The notes beneath the pieces are model-generated. The model did no database searches. It had not been told where the DNA came from and saw only the letters and a program-made list of their open reading frames with translations. Below, one piece after another: positions 49,546-60,769 of a stretch of 64,000 nt of DNA (position 1 is its first letter; each line of letters opens with the position of its first letter). The position numbers and the translations under genes are program-made. The stretch spans positions 3,907,909-3,971,908 of the forward strand of contig CM055755.1 of NCBI GenBank assembly GCA_029465975.1. The letters run 5' to 3'. Source of the DNA: Dallia pectoralis. Lineage: Eukaryota > Chordata > Actinopteri > Esociformes > Umbridae.

Positions 49546-51143
49546 TCGAGTGGGGCAACGCAATTATTTATTGTAAGGCATCGGGAGTCCCGCCACTTAC
49601 CACATGGCAATCGACAGTGTGTTAATGCAAAATATGGCCGAGGAACAGAACGTTGTTATAATGTGATTCAAGAAATATCGAGCGCAATGCTGAACTTAAC
49701 GTTGTGAAGAACGGATGAAAGAATGTTTGCCATTTGCTTGAATGCAGCCGTCGCTCCCTGATGCCCACAGGGTGAAAAACATTTACATTTAACCCAACTC
49801 AAACGTGAACACTTGATTTCTCTCCAGGCAAGAAAAAATACACGTAAATGGTAATCGATAAGTCCTTTGGAGTGCGGAGAGTGTTATCCAAACATTAATA
49901 AACAATTACGAATCTGTTACAACCTAGCGGAACGGTGATGAGCGAAGAAAAATAGTCTGTGCCTTTTGAAAACACCACGTTCTGTCCGTAAATCACCATA
50001 ATATCCGCAGTTATGCAGTATTTTAAGATTATACGGTACTCCGAGGAAAGATTGGATCACGAGGTTAGTCTGAGAGGGCCTTAAGTCGTTACAGAATACT
50101 CGTGTTGCCAGGTCCAATCAGAGCCTCATTTACAGTGGCCATATAAGGGCACTTTAACAGAATATGTGAAAACCCAGTATGTCGGTGGACGGCCATAAAT
50201 AACGGCCTGCGCTTGGACATTTTAATAAAGATAAAAGGTTCCCGCAGTGATCAGCGCTGGCAGGTGTATTAAATATATACTCCGGATTGTCCATTCTGGC
50301 TTCGAAGACATATATCAGGGCTCAGATGGAGAACAGATAATCCGAGGATAAAAACAGCCAAACGCTTCCCCGTCCAGGGTCCCAGAGCTCAGGTTGATAG
50401 CATGTAGCGTTAGCCATTCCTTTGATTCATTCAATTCAAGTCCTGCAGATGGGTCATTAATATATATATATATATATATATACACCACATTTCCCACTTT
50501 CCTTCACACAGCCTGTCTCGAGTGAAGGCTCACTTAAAGAGCGATGAATACAAATCTCAGTGAGTCTTATCCCAATAGTTTCTCAGTCAAAGACGTTGTA
50601 TGCAGACTGATAGGTGAGAGTTAAGACATCTGTTGTTTTTGACATATGCCACATTTTGACATCAACGCACAGACATATTACTAGTACATCCTGCTGTCCA
50701 AAACATTACTTTTTGGACAACCCTGAAGGCGCGAGGTAGAAACACCAAGATATATGTAAGGCAAGAGATTGGTCGTTACATGATTAAGGACGTGCTAATT
50801 TACAGTGCAGCAATACATCGAGACTCATTTGATTAATCAAACAGACAGCCAAGCATTTAGCAAATTTGAACAAATCTCCAAAGCCAAAGTGAAAATGTTA
50901 ATCAACTTAAAAGAATGAGTCTGTTCATATTGCAATTCACTGTTTAAGTGTATACATTTCTATACTCTAATTTATTGAAGTTCGAGATTTATTTAATTTT
51001 TTATTATTGATGTAGCTGTGTTTTTGGTGCACTTTGCTGTTTTGGGGATTTGGCCTTTTCTTCTGGAAGAGCAGCTTCTCTGGAAGAGGCAATAGCTTAC
51101 ATCACCATGGAGTTAGGATTGGGCATGGATCAGTGGGTAATAT

Positions 51144-51159
51144 ACGCCCCCTAGTGGTT
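51144..51159 (-). promoter_or_regulatory. CTCF-like motif
   Basis: The minus strand reads aaccactagggggcgt, a close match to the CTCF core CCASYAGGGGGCR. It points left, toward the plus-oriented word at 35504. Judged by eye only. Confidence 0.42.
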
Positions 51160-53679
51160 TGCTGAATTAATGCATTTCTAAAATGTAGTAGCGATATGAG
51201 TCGGGACTCGGGAGACCCCTAAAATAATTTAAATGAATTCTGTCTGCTAACCTGTTTCACGCCGTTAAAAGAACCAAACTTGAGAAAACTCTTAAAATCA
51301 CCAGGATAATGACTACAAGTACAGTTAGAATGTATTAACAATGTTTATTCACTACAACTTTCAGTGTTAGTCATATTTCATATCAATCAAACAGGTAAGT
51401 ACAATATTTTACATATTTACAATGTTTACTATTGGCAATATAATATATCTTTACATGATCTGGTAAATGTATGGCCACAGCGAACCAGTGAACGCACCAG
51501 GTCCAGTTTTTGGGATAAGCCTTCCTTTACATATCTAGGTCAACAAGTACGTGTTGATTTGGGTCATTACAAAGGGGCACATTCTAACTTCCTTGTCAAA
51601 TGTTCCCCTCGTTTCATACAGACATCAATGGGCGGGTGAACAATTGGAAGTCAGGAATGTTTTAAATGGCAAACACATACTGTCGCCTCATCTGGGCTAA
51701 ACTTGTGGCTCCATAATAATGGTTAAATAGCAGAATGACTGTCTCAGGGCAAACGCAATTATAGATGCCTCACTGTTGGCCGTGAAAAGTCTACATATAG
51801 GCCTACAGGAATTAATCATATGGACTCATTGTGACACTGCAAAGGGCTTGAACTTAATCTGAAAGCAGGTTCTGATCATTGTGGCTTGCAAATTTATTTT
51901 CTGAACGAGTGGACTTCTAAGGCAGTGAACATTGGCCTAATATCAGCCAGTATTTCCTTTAAGCTGATACGTCTGACCATGCTTTCGGACTGACATAACC
52001 CTCTCTAGCAAACCCCGACGCTGCAGTTCTCAAAGAGAGAAATGTGCACTTTTTATTACGTTTTGAATGTAACCTCAGATCCCCGAAGGAAACGAATATG
52101 ACAATAGACCGCTTGATAAAGCGTCTTTAACATGAACATGTGATACTAATGTGCTTCTTCAAGCAGCTTTTTATTGCTTCATTCGAAGTTTATCCGGCAG
52201 GCAGACGTTTTTTACACGTCAGACATATTGCTTTAACTCGATGACGTTGAATTGGATTTTAATTATATTCTTTTGATTTTGATTGACTATAATATCACAT
52301 GTTTACTTGAGCCACACATATCTCCAAAATATGTGTTCTTGGTTACCCTACAATGTAACAGTATAACATGTTAATTTATTAAAAAGATTAGGTCAAATAT
52401 CAATGAGACCTTCGATGCAAATAGAAGAAGTGATAACAAATGTAACTTTTAAATGAATATAAAAATGCAGAAGTCGGCAAAATCAGCAGTAAGTTTCAGA
52501 TCACAAAAAAAATTGCTAAAATCATCAACGTCTACATTTTGAGAGTATGACCCAATAAACCACACCTCAAAAATATTGCTTGAAAAAAATCCAAATAAAT
52601 CTGCGGTAGGTGCTAATTTCCTTTTCATTGGATACACGGAAGAAAGTAGGAGAAACTTCAATGACGGATATTTAAACGACAGAAAAAGTGCCCCGGAAAG
52701 GTCTGGTAAAGTTCGGGCGCTCTGGTTAAACCTCTGTTAAAACCACAGCAGACTGGGTGTTATGGCTTGCAGAATTAGTATCTAATACTTGTATATGATC
52801 TGTAAAAAGAGGCACAACCACCTCGACAAAGGACAAAAGGTGAGAACATGTTACATCCCTTCTTAACAAACGTGACACAAGAGTCCAGAAAAAATCCAGA
52901 TTAGTGTCTAAATGAACAGAAATTCATTACCTTGCAAATTAAGACACAGGAGTTGTGAAATACGCATTCAGCACTCTTTTAACCGTTAACCTAGCCTACC
53001 GGTATGTATATTTACAGTAGCAATTGTTAGCATTTCAGGGAAATTCCCTTTAAATATATATATTTTTTTGTCTTAGGAAGAATGTATGAAACAAGATGTG
53101 CCAGTAAGTTTTTGTATCAAAGTAGCACTGAAGAACGCTTGACAACAAATTTAAACCGGTTGTCCGCATTAATCCCACAATACATTATGTCCAGGAGCAC
53201 TGCCAGTATGTCTCGAGAGATGTTCAACCGCTGGGAAACAAGAACCACCGTTTGTGTATGAAATCTGGGCCTAATAGATGTAAACACTATATACTGGTAA
53301 TTTATATTGGACAGGCCTCACTTCCCCGCCTGTAGCACTGTAGAACACAGATAATAACAGTTGATTATCTTATAACTGGCAGGGTTGTCAAATCAATTCT
53401 GATTTGGATTCGAGAGACGATGTTATCTTTCAATGAAGAAATTGTAAACGAAACGGTACAGCATTTCAAATAGATGGCCACTGCATCGAGGTGAATTCCA
53501 ACTTTAGTAGATTTGAATTCCCAGTTTGTCAATTCAGAATTTCTGTATACTTTTGGACTCGACTGCAGTCATTTCAAACTGATCCCAAGTGCCTATAATG
53601 GGACTTCATATTTCTATGCACTTCTAGGGTCACCAAACCCCCCCAGATACCCCCCCCAACCCCAACCGCCATAGATCTG

Positions 53680-54199
53680 TTCATGCACGGCAATCACATT
53701 TAATAAAAGATCTCCCCTGTCATTTCTTTAGGAAACGTAACAATTAATGTTGCCACAAAAGCTTCGTGCTAAATGGCGTCCTCAACGGAATGCGTGCACG
53801 TACGACCGGTTCACATGTGCTCGACACTACCGGTGATTAATGCTCGATGACGTGTTTTCGTCCAAAATACTGTCACAGTCGCACGGAAGGTCCTAGGACG
53901 TAAGAACCCGTCGGTACCCCAGGAACCTTTATCCGGGACTTAAGTGCGATGATCCCATTGGTCGGTGACGTTAAGTTCAAGCACCCAGTGAAGGAGATTC
54001 CCAAAACGCTGAGTTACAAATGAACCCCCGTAACCATGGGATACCGGACGACCACCCAAAACAGCACCCTGTACTTAGAGACGTTGGCAGTAGATGAACT
54101 CCGTATTGAAAAATCCAGTTCATGAGTAAATACAAAAAAGAGAAACTAAGAGAGAGAGAGAGAAAGAGGGGGAGACAGGAAGTGTGGTTCAGCAGCGGT
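53680..54199 (-). other. igsf11: Putative igsf11 3' UTR
   Basis: Begins after the TGA at 54202-54200. On the minus strand an ATTAAA polyadenylation-type word lies at 53704-53699, followed about 25-60 nt later by a strongly G/U-rich tract (plus-strand C/A-rich 53640-53672), the expected layout of a cleavage site. A GA-rich run lies just after the stop (54145-54178). Further AATAAA words on the minus strand at about 52376, 52171 and 52055 allow longer forms. Inferred only. Confidence 0.35.
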
Positions 54200-54716
54200 T
54201 CAGACCAGAGATCCGGCTCTGCTCTGGGCCGGCACCATAACCGGCACGGCGCCCATGCGCTCCAACGTGGCCTGGCTCACGGCATACGAGTGCGTGTGTC
54301 CGGCATGTGACGCCACCGTCGCGGGTTTCCGGCACACCGATCCGTTGCTACGCGCCGCGGCGGACGGGGAGGGAGCGGAGTTAGTGGTGACCACCAGGGT
54401 CTTGGGCGGGGGCAGGGTGTGGCTACCGTTGGCGTATGCCTGACGGGCCAGAGGGGCGGGGCCAGGCTGTGCCGCCGGCCCGTGTACGGCCTGAGCCGCG
54501 GGGCCCCCGGTGAGACCCGCGGGGCCCGTGGAAAACGTCTGGCGCGTGTCGCCGTTGTAGCGGGTGTAGGAGTTGGTGTCGTAGTTCGGCTTGGGGTTGT
54601 GCCAGTAGCGGCTGTTGTAGGTGTTGGTGGAGGTCAGCGTGTCGTTCTCCGAGGACGAGGCGTCGGCGTGGAACGCTTTCACAGACGACGACCTTTTCGG
54701 GGGAAGGTCGTCCTCC
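54200..54716 (-). CDS. igsf11: igsf11 last coding exon: cytoplasmic tail with PDZ ligand
   Basis: Seen: acceptor tgtgctttgcag precedes a phase-2 junction completing the codon R before E-D-D-L-P-P-K, then 171 residues to a TGA. The tail contains S-S-S-E-N-D-T-L-T-S, Y-N-S-R-Y-W, K-T-L-V-V-T, R-S-N-G-S-V and ends ATLERMGAVPVMVPAQSRAG then S-L-V. Known: IGSF11 (BT-IgSF/VSIG3) is a homophilic adhesion receptor at synapses and in testis, and zebrafish igsf11 (seurat) supports melanophore migration and survival. Its C-terminal class I PDZ ligand (S/T-x-hydrophobic) binds PSD-95, and that ligand is preserved as S-L-V. The middle of the tail is Ala/Pro/Gly-rich and looks fish-specific. The exon is much more GC-rich than its flanks. 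Assignment is secure from the C-terminal 40 residues. Confidence 0.95.
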
Positions 54717-55888
54717 CTGCAAAGCACAGAGGTCAGGGGGAGGTCACTAGGGTCACTACAGATATGAAAAGAGGATAAAGTTCACTGTTAACTTGTTCTC
54801 GCACATCCAACATGATCACTTAATTATTATCTCACTTCAACAAAGTTCGGTTAAAATAACTTGGAATTTGGTTTTTCTACATTAAAAAGTGGTCATGGGT
54901 ATTTTTAAGAGAAGTTTCTCGAACAATGCTAAACGTTTAGGAAATGCCCTGAGCTATGAGCATGAATTTCACTGGGTTTTCAGCTTCTTCCTGTTTGACT
55001 AAGCTGATGATAAAAACATTAATTGAAGATGGACTCAATCCCAAATTAAAGTGAACACGTCTGGTTTTCCCTGAAAAGGTATTCTTATTTTTTAAATTGC
55101 AATTTCTAAATACGACCGTCCATGCTCATGGCAAGCTAATTTAATTGACTGTCACTCATTTTATTATCCGAAACATCTACATTGCTTTGGGGTCTAAGTT
55201 TAATTTACGAAAGGAGACTATTCAACACAGTGGCATTTCTCATTAGTGGAGATCAAACAGAATCTTATTGAAAAAGGTTTCCCCATTAAACATTCACATT
55301 AAAGCACATTGACTGCTCAGGTTTTAACAAATAAATTGGCAATTTTAAAAGAGTAAAAGGAAGAAAACTGTTCAAATTAAACGATTTAGGGCATGGTTAT
55401 GGCTAAACACATTGGCGGTCTTCATTCCAACAGACTATTGAATAGGTGCTATATAATTTTAGTAATAATTCTAATCTGGGTGGTGGGCGGGTTCCCCCCT
55501 GCTGAGCGTATCCATCCCAAAATTCGCTATGACAACAGGTGACTGGATGAAAATATGGTCGTGGTAGTCGAGGAGTTTATGACACAGGCAACCAACTTTT
55601 TTACTCTAGCTCATCCACCGCGTTCATTTAACGTTACAATTATGTAATTTTTGGTGTCTTTTCAAACATCCCGGAATTGAAGGTGCTGCAATTGTTTTGT
55701 TACAAAGACACCTGTGGGAGGAACTTCTTTTCCACAGGTGCTGCTAATTGCAAACCTAAATGCTACACCAGAGTAGGCTGCAAAGTGATAATGTGATTAT
55801 CTGTGATTGGGAAAAACAAGGCCAATTTGTCTACCAGGATTCACAGCTCGGTCACACCAACAATGTGAGGCCCTCTTTTCTCTAACTA

Positions 55889-56366
55889 GCGCAATTAGCC
55901 ATGTCTGCAACCTGTCTGTGGCAGCGCTATTAGCCACGTCTGCTTCCTGTCTGTGGCAGCGCTATTAGCCACGTCTGCTTCCTGTCTGTGGCAGCGCTAT
56001 TAGCCATGTCTGCTTCCTGTCTGTGGCAGCGCTATTAGCCACGTCTGCTTCCTGTCTGTGGCAGCGCTATTAGCCATGTCTGCTTTCTGTCTGTGGCAGC
56101 GCTATTAGCCATGTCTGCTTCCTGTCTGTGGCAGCGCTATTAGCCACGTCTGCTTCCTGTTTGTGGCAGCGCTATTAGCCACGTCTGCTTCCTGTCTGTG
56201 GCAGCGCAATTAGCCATGTCTGCTTCCTGTCTGTGGCAGCGCTATTAGCCATGTCTGCTTCCTGTCTGTGGCAGCGCTATTAGCCACGTCTGCTTCCTGT
56301 CTGTGGCAGCGCTATTAGCCATGTCTGCTTCCTGTCTGTGGCAGCGCTATTAGCCACGTTTGCTTT
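55889..56366. repeat. 35-bp minisatellite, about 13.6 copies
   Basis: Unit gcgctattagccacgtctgc then ttcctgtctgtggca. A/T at position 5 and C/T in ccacg/ccatg vary between copies. Lies in the igsf11 intron. Confidence 0.95.
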
Positions 56367-56750
56367 TGTCAAAAGTCAGCAGTAACTCTGTAGAACAAAA
56401 CACTCCACTGACCACCAAAATGTTTAGTTATGGAAACTTCTGCCGTTGCCAAAAGTGTAGTTGTGTAGTTACCCTTCATTTTAAACGAATACCTGCCCAT
56501 TTTGGCAGAGCTACGTTAGCCTGTCAGTATGGATTAACTCCAACTGAGTCACGATGGCCTTTTGTGTTTGATGGTCAACAAAATGTGGACAACAGTATTG
56601 GAATAATTATGAATTGTGATCACAATGACTAGGATGGTCTGCTTCGCTGAATAGATGACTAACAGTTAAAATGGAATGACAGAGTGTTCAGAAGGTCAAA
56701 GCCTTTGAATAATTGCCAATGTCCTTTAATAAGAGTGACGTCGCCATGCA

Positions 56751-58197
56751 CAGTGGTCAGGGGTAAACAGTGGTCAGGGGTAAACAGTGGTCAGGGGTAA
56801 ACAGTGGTCAGGGGTGAACAGTGGTCAGGGGTAAACAGTGGTCAGGGGTAAACAGTGGTCAGGGGTAAACAGTGGTCAGGGGTAAACAGTGGTCACGGGT
56901 AAACAGTGGTCAGGGGTAAACAGTGGTCAGGGGTAAAAAGTGGTCAGGGGTAAACAGTGGTCAGGGGTAAACAGTGGTCAGGGGTAAACAGTGGTCATGG
57001 GTAAACAGTGGTCAGGGGTAAACAGTGGTCAGGGGTAAAAAGTGGTCAGGGGTAAACAGTGGTCAGAGGTAAACAGTGGTCAGGGGTAAACAGTGGTCAG
57101 GGGTAAACAGTGGTCAGGGGTAAACAGTGGTCAGGGGTAAACAGTGGTCAGGGGTAAACAGTGGTCTGGGGTAAACAGTGGTCAGGGGTAAACAGTGGTC
57201 AGGGGTAAACAGTGGTCAGGGGTAAACAGTGGTCAGGGGTAAACAGTGGTCAGGGGTAAACAGTGGTCAGGGGTAAACAGTGGTCAGGGGTAAACAGTGG
57301 TCAGGGGTAAACAGTGGTCAGGGGTAAACAGTGGTCAGGGGTAAACAGTGGTCTGGGGTAAACAGTGGTCAGGGGTAAACAGTGGTCAGGGGTAAACAGT
57401 GGTCAGGGGTAAACAGTGGTCAGGGGTAAACAGTGGTCATGGGTAAACAGTGGTCAGGGGTAAACAGTGGTCAGGGGTAAACAGTGGTCAGGGGTAAACA
57501 GTGGTCAGGGGTAAACAGTGGTCAGGGGTAAACAGTGGTCAGGGTAAACAGTGGTCAGGGGTAAACAGTGGTCAGGGGTAAACAGTGGTCAAAACAGTGG
57601 TCAGGGTAAACAGTGGTCAGGGGTAAACAGTGGTCAGTAAACAGTGGTCAGGGGTAAACAGTGGTCAGGGGTAAACAGTGGTCAGGGGTAAACAGTGGTC
57701 AGGGGTAAACAGTGGTCAGAGGTAAACAGTGGTCAGGGGTAAACAGTGGTCAGGGGTAAACAGTGGTCAGGGGTAAACAGTGGTCAGGGGTAAACAGTGG
57801 TCAGGGGTAAACAGTGGTCAGGGGTAAACAGTGGTCAGGGGTAAACAGTGGTCAGGGGTAAACAGTGGTCAGGGGTAAACAGTGGTCAGGGGTAAACAGT
57901 GGTCAGGGGTGAACAGTGGTCAGCGGTAAACAGTGGTCAGGGGTAAACAGTGGTCTGGGGTAAACAGTGGTCAGGGGTAAACAGTGGTCAGGGGTAAACA
58001 GTGGTCAGGGGTAAACAGTGGTCAGGGGTAAACAGTGGTCTGGGGTAAACAGTGGTCAGGGTAAACAGTGGTCTGGGGTAAACAGTGGTCAGGGGTGAAC
58101 AGTGGTCAGGGGTGAACAGTGGTCAGGGGTAAACAGTGGTCAGGGGTAAACAGTGGTCAGGGGTAAACAGTGGTCAGGGGTAAACAGTGGTCAGAGG
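56751..58197. repeat. 17-bp minisatellite, about 85 copies
   Basis: Unit cagtggtcaggggtaaa, highly homogeneous over 1.45 kb, with scattered variants (ggtctgggg, ggtcatggg, gggtgaac) and a few shortened units near 57540-57640. It is the largest array inside igsf11. Confidence 0.97.
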
Positions 58198-58565
58198 TAT
58201 TAATCACACTGACACATTGATATTCAGGCACATAATCAACACACAAATGAGGCAGCTGTTATTCCACTCGCTAAGAGCTGAAGCATTTCAACAATCATTT
58301 ATCTTCCAGTGGATTTATGAGGTAATTTAGGGGAAGAATTGCAGGCCATTTTAACAAGTGACAGCAAACTCACGCAACGTTTGAAATGACAAATTAGCGC
58401 GTGACGAAGAAAAGTTGAAGACATTAAAGTCATGAACACCTAACAAATAGATAAAACTTTAAAAGGGTAATTGTGACGGCTACACAGTATATCTCAGCTT
58501 CAGACGACATACTCTAGCTTCTGTTCTAATGTTCATGTTCAGGAAGTGGAAAGATGAGCAAGGAG

Positions 58566-58840
58566 AAAAGCAGGAACGAGAGAAACAAACGGAGGAACGA
58601 GAGAAGCAAACGGAGGAACGAGAGAAGCAAACGGAGGAACGAGAGAAGCAAACGGAGGAACGAGAGAAGCAAACGGAGGAACGAGAGAAGCAAACGAAGG
58701 AACGAGAGAAGCAAACGGAGGAACGAGAGAAGCAAACGGAGGAACTAGAGAAGCAAACGGAGGAACGAGAGAAGCAAACGGAGGAACGAGAGAAGCAAAC
58801 GGAGGAACGAGAGAACCAAACGGACGAACAGAAGAATCAA
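58566..58840. repeat. 21-bp minisatellite, about 13 copies, next to an exon donor
   Basis: Unit gaacgagagaagcaaacgga, period 21. Decaying A-rich copies continue to about 58905, just short of the transmembrane-exon donor at 58913-58912. Plus frames of repeated E-K-Q-T-E-E-R and the minus Leu/Phe/Ser-rich frames are artefacts of a period divisible by three. One minus frame reads through the donor into the array. Confidence 0.95.
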
Positions 58841-58913
58841 ACAAAAAAACAGGAGAACCAAAAAAGGAACAGGAGAACTAAACAAAAGAACGGGAGAACC
58901 AAGGAGGACCCAC

Positions 58914-59061
58914 CTGATCTCATTGGGTATCTCCTCCTCCTCGTATTTATTCTTGTTCTTCCAGTAGAACAGGGTGACCACCACCAGCAGGGAGCAGATG
59001 ACGACAGCCAGGACACCGGTGGCAACTGTCCCTGCGATGAGGCCCACGCTCTGGGGCTGGG
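58914..59061 (-). CDS. igsf11: igsf11 transmembrane exon
   Basis: Seen: acceptor cttcccccag, then 148 bp in phase 1-in, phase 2-out. It encodes Q-P-Q-S-V-G-L-I-A-G, a hydrophobic segment of about 24 residues (from GLIAGTVATGVL to VVVTLFYW), a basic stop-transfer K-N-K-N-K, and the acidic juxtamembrane Y-E-E-E-E-I-P-N-E-I-R ending at the donor AG|GTGGGT. Known: this matches IGSF11 in order and in the E-E-I-P-N-E-I-R block. Joined to the upstream exon it gives V-A-P-Q-P-Q, and to the downstream exon R-E-D-D-L-P-P-K, so both splices are in frame. A second AG six bases into the exon could also act as acceptor, but only the first gives the right phase. Confidence 0.95.
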
Positions 59062-59719
59062 CTGGGGGAAGACGGGGGGTAGAGAGAGGTAGAGGTGTTC
59101 AGCTGGCCCGAAAAAACAGAAGGGCTGAAACACAGGCAAACCCCGCTGAACATCTGCAGAAATCTGTAAAATCCGTAAGACTTGTTCCGTGGACGCGATC
59201 GCTTTGCGCCTAAACTCCGGCTCTGAAACACGATCACCCGAGGTGTGAGGCCATTCCACTTAGGCAAGAGTGATGACATGAGGAAAACGTTAGAGATATT
59301 TGGTTAAATGCCAACGACGAGCCCCGAGGTTCCCCCGGGAACTGCGACGTATTCCCTCATTTACTTAAGGTAAACAATTTAAAGCTCGGAAGGGGGGTTT
59401 GGGAACGAGGCAGGGATGGAAATAGCCGTGTGTGTACAAGGACTCTCTAGGACTTTGGTCTTAGTTAATTACACACTGAGGCCACTGTCTATTTGATTAG
59501 ACAGCAGGTGGTCTGTGTCAACAATGATAGCGTGGCTCACTGTCATGGAATTAAATACATTCCAAATAGACCGTGACGCGTCCCTGTTCTGTTACTACGT
59601 TCAATCTGGGCAAATGTTTAGTGTGACTGTCTGATGGAAACTTGTATCTCAAACAGACAACTTTCTCATAAGTCTTTCTCATGTCTTTCTTCCTATGCCA
59701 ATTGGCTGTGTCCCTGCAT

Positions 59720-59729
59720 GTCACGTGAC
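59720..59729. promoter_or_regulatory. Palindromic GTCACGTGAC E-box (MITF/TFE-type)
   Basis: A perfect 10-bp palindrome matching the extended CACGTG E-box bound by MITF/TFEB-family factors, flanked by CCAAT words (ccaatt at about 59698, ccaata at about 59733, ccaatt at about 59768). It lies in an igsf11 intron. Function is inferred from the motif only. Confidence 0.3.
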
Positions 59730-60284
59730 TGACCAATATGTGTCCACCTCTGCGGAGGATGTGTCGGCCAATTAGCTGTGTCCCTGATTTAGCTGTGTCC
59801 CTAATTTAACTGTGTCCCTAATTTAAATATATATGATAATGAACAGTTACCATATCCACGTCCACGTCTATTCTGGCACCTGTGCGGTCCAGACCGGAGC
59901 TGTGACAACAGACGGATGTGTTGGGTGTTTGCTCACACATGCTGGAACATAAGCCGAGAGCACGGCGCTCCTGTCGTTCACAGTGGAACAGATGGCCGAG
60001 TGGAGATAAAGTCTTTATAGGATCAAGCTCCTGATCCAACAGTGGGGCACTACCATTTGCCAGCTCCCCTTCCCCCCTCCCCCACACACTCCTGTCAGAG
60101 GACTCACCACATCAATGGTTGCCACTGATGACAGGTGACATGCCATTTACTCAATGACAACCCCAACGTTAACCCCGACCGAGCCGCTCACTAAACCTGC
60201 CATCAGAGTCAACAACTCTCTCCTCAACAGCTGCTGGTCCAGTGGGAGACAGCACGGCTACATGAGGGATACTGACAGGGGAGA

Positions 60285-60553
60285 CCTGAGTGGGCGGGGG
60301 GAGAGGCGGAGTGGGCGGGGGAGAGCTGAGTGGGCGGGGGAGAGGCGGAGTGGGCGGGGGAGAGCTGAGTGGGCGGGGGGAGAGCTGAGTGGGCGGGAAG
60401 AGAGCTGAGTGGGCGGGTGGAGAGCTGAGTGGGCGGGTGGAGAGGCGGAGTGGAAGGGGAGAAAGGCGGAGTGGACGGGGGAGAGCTGAGTGGACGGGGG
60501 AGAGCTGAGTGGGCGGGGGCAAGCTGAGTGGGCGGGGGCAGAGCTGAGTGGGT
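60285..60553. repeat. G-rich 17-19-bp minisatellite, about 14 copies
   Basis: Words gagtgggcgggggagagct and ggagtgggcgggggagaggc repeated. The plus strand (template for igsf11) carries many GGGG runs 10-14 bp apart and could form G-quadruplexes. The 117-168-codon minus frames rich in P-L-S-S are artefacts. Confidence 0.93.
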
Positions 60554-60555
60554 GA

Positions 60556-60646
60556 GTCAGGTACTCAGGGAAGCTGTGATTGTGTCGGTACTCAGTCAGG
60601 TACTCAGAGAAGTTCTGATTGTGTCGGTACTCAGTCAGGTACTCAC
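60556..60646. repeat. 39-bp repeat, 2.3 copies, starting at an exon donor
   Basis: gtcaggtactcag recurs at 60556, 60595 and 60634, with gtgattgtgtcggtactca between copies. The rightmost copy overlaps the igsf11 C2b donor, so in transcript orientation the repeat begins with the donor GTGAGTACCTGACT itself. In the other copies the donor GT has become CT. Confidence 0.88.
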
Positions 60647-60769
60647 GCGCCACAACCTGCAGGTTGAGCAGACAGGTACTCTTGCCGATGGCGTTGGAGG
60701 CAGAACACTGGTACAGTCCAGAGGTAGCGGTGCTAATGTTTCTCAGTGTCACCGTCCCTTGCATCTTGT
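60647..60769 (-). CDS. igsf11: igsf11 exon for the second half of the C2 Ig domain
   Basis: Seen: acceptor ttgaatcccag, 123 bp, phase 1 at both ends, donor GCGC|GTGAGT. It encodes K-M-Q-G-T-V-T-L-R-N-I-S (an N-glycosylation sequon N-I-S), then S-G-L-Y-Q-C, the Ig 'Y-x-C' motif carrying the second cysteine of the C2 disulphide, then S-A-S-N-A-I-G-K-S-T-C-L-L-N-L-Q-V-V-A. Known: G-L-Y-Q-C-x-A-S-N-A-I-G-x-S-T-C-L-L matches IGSF11 and its close relatives in the CTX/CAR family (IgSF cell-adhesion receptors). The extra cysteine in S-T-C-L-L is also a feature of that family. A minus frame runs past the donor into intronic repeats and should be ignored there. Confidence 0.95.

Larger units (their letters stand above)
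48813..53679. other. Non-coding stretch left of the igsf11 3' end
   Basis: Includes a CAGC-type short repeat at 49240-49292, paired CCAAT-like words at 49470-49503, a TA run at 50460-50481 and a CTCF-like word at 51144. From about 50.6 to 53.6 kb the DNA is AT-rich with no coding exon recognised. Confidence 0.5.
54717..58913 (-). other. igsf11: igsf11 intron between transmembrane and cytoplasmic-tail exons
   Basis: A 4.2-kb intron bounded by GTGGGT at 58913 and TTTGCAG at 54717. More than half of it is tandem repeat (three arrays listed separately). The remaining left part (54780-55885) is AT-rich and holds nothing recognised. Confidence 0.9.
59062..60646 (-). other. igsf11: igsf11 intron between C2b and transmembrane exons
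   Basis: 1.6 kb, with donor GTGAGT at 60646-60641. Contains the donor-derived 39-bp duplication, the G-rich array and the palindromic E-box listed separately. A short local repeat (agctgtgtccctgattta words) lies at 59765-59825. Nothing else recognised. Confidence 0.9.

Noticed and set aside
54419..54778. Plus frame of 119 codons opposite the igsf11 tail exon
   Set aside because: Shadow of a GC-rich real exon on the other strand; no independent signal.
58529..59092. 187-codon plus frame rich in E-K-Q-T-E-E-R (coiled-coil-like)
   Set aside because: It is antisense to the igsf11 transmembrane exon and the adjacent 21-bp minisatellite, so its composition comes from the repeat.
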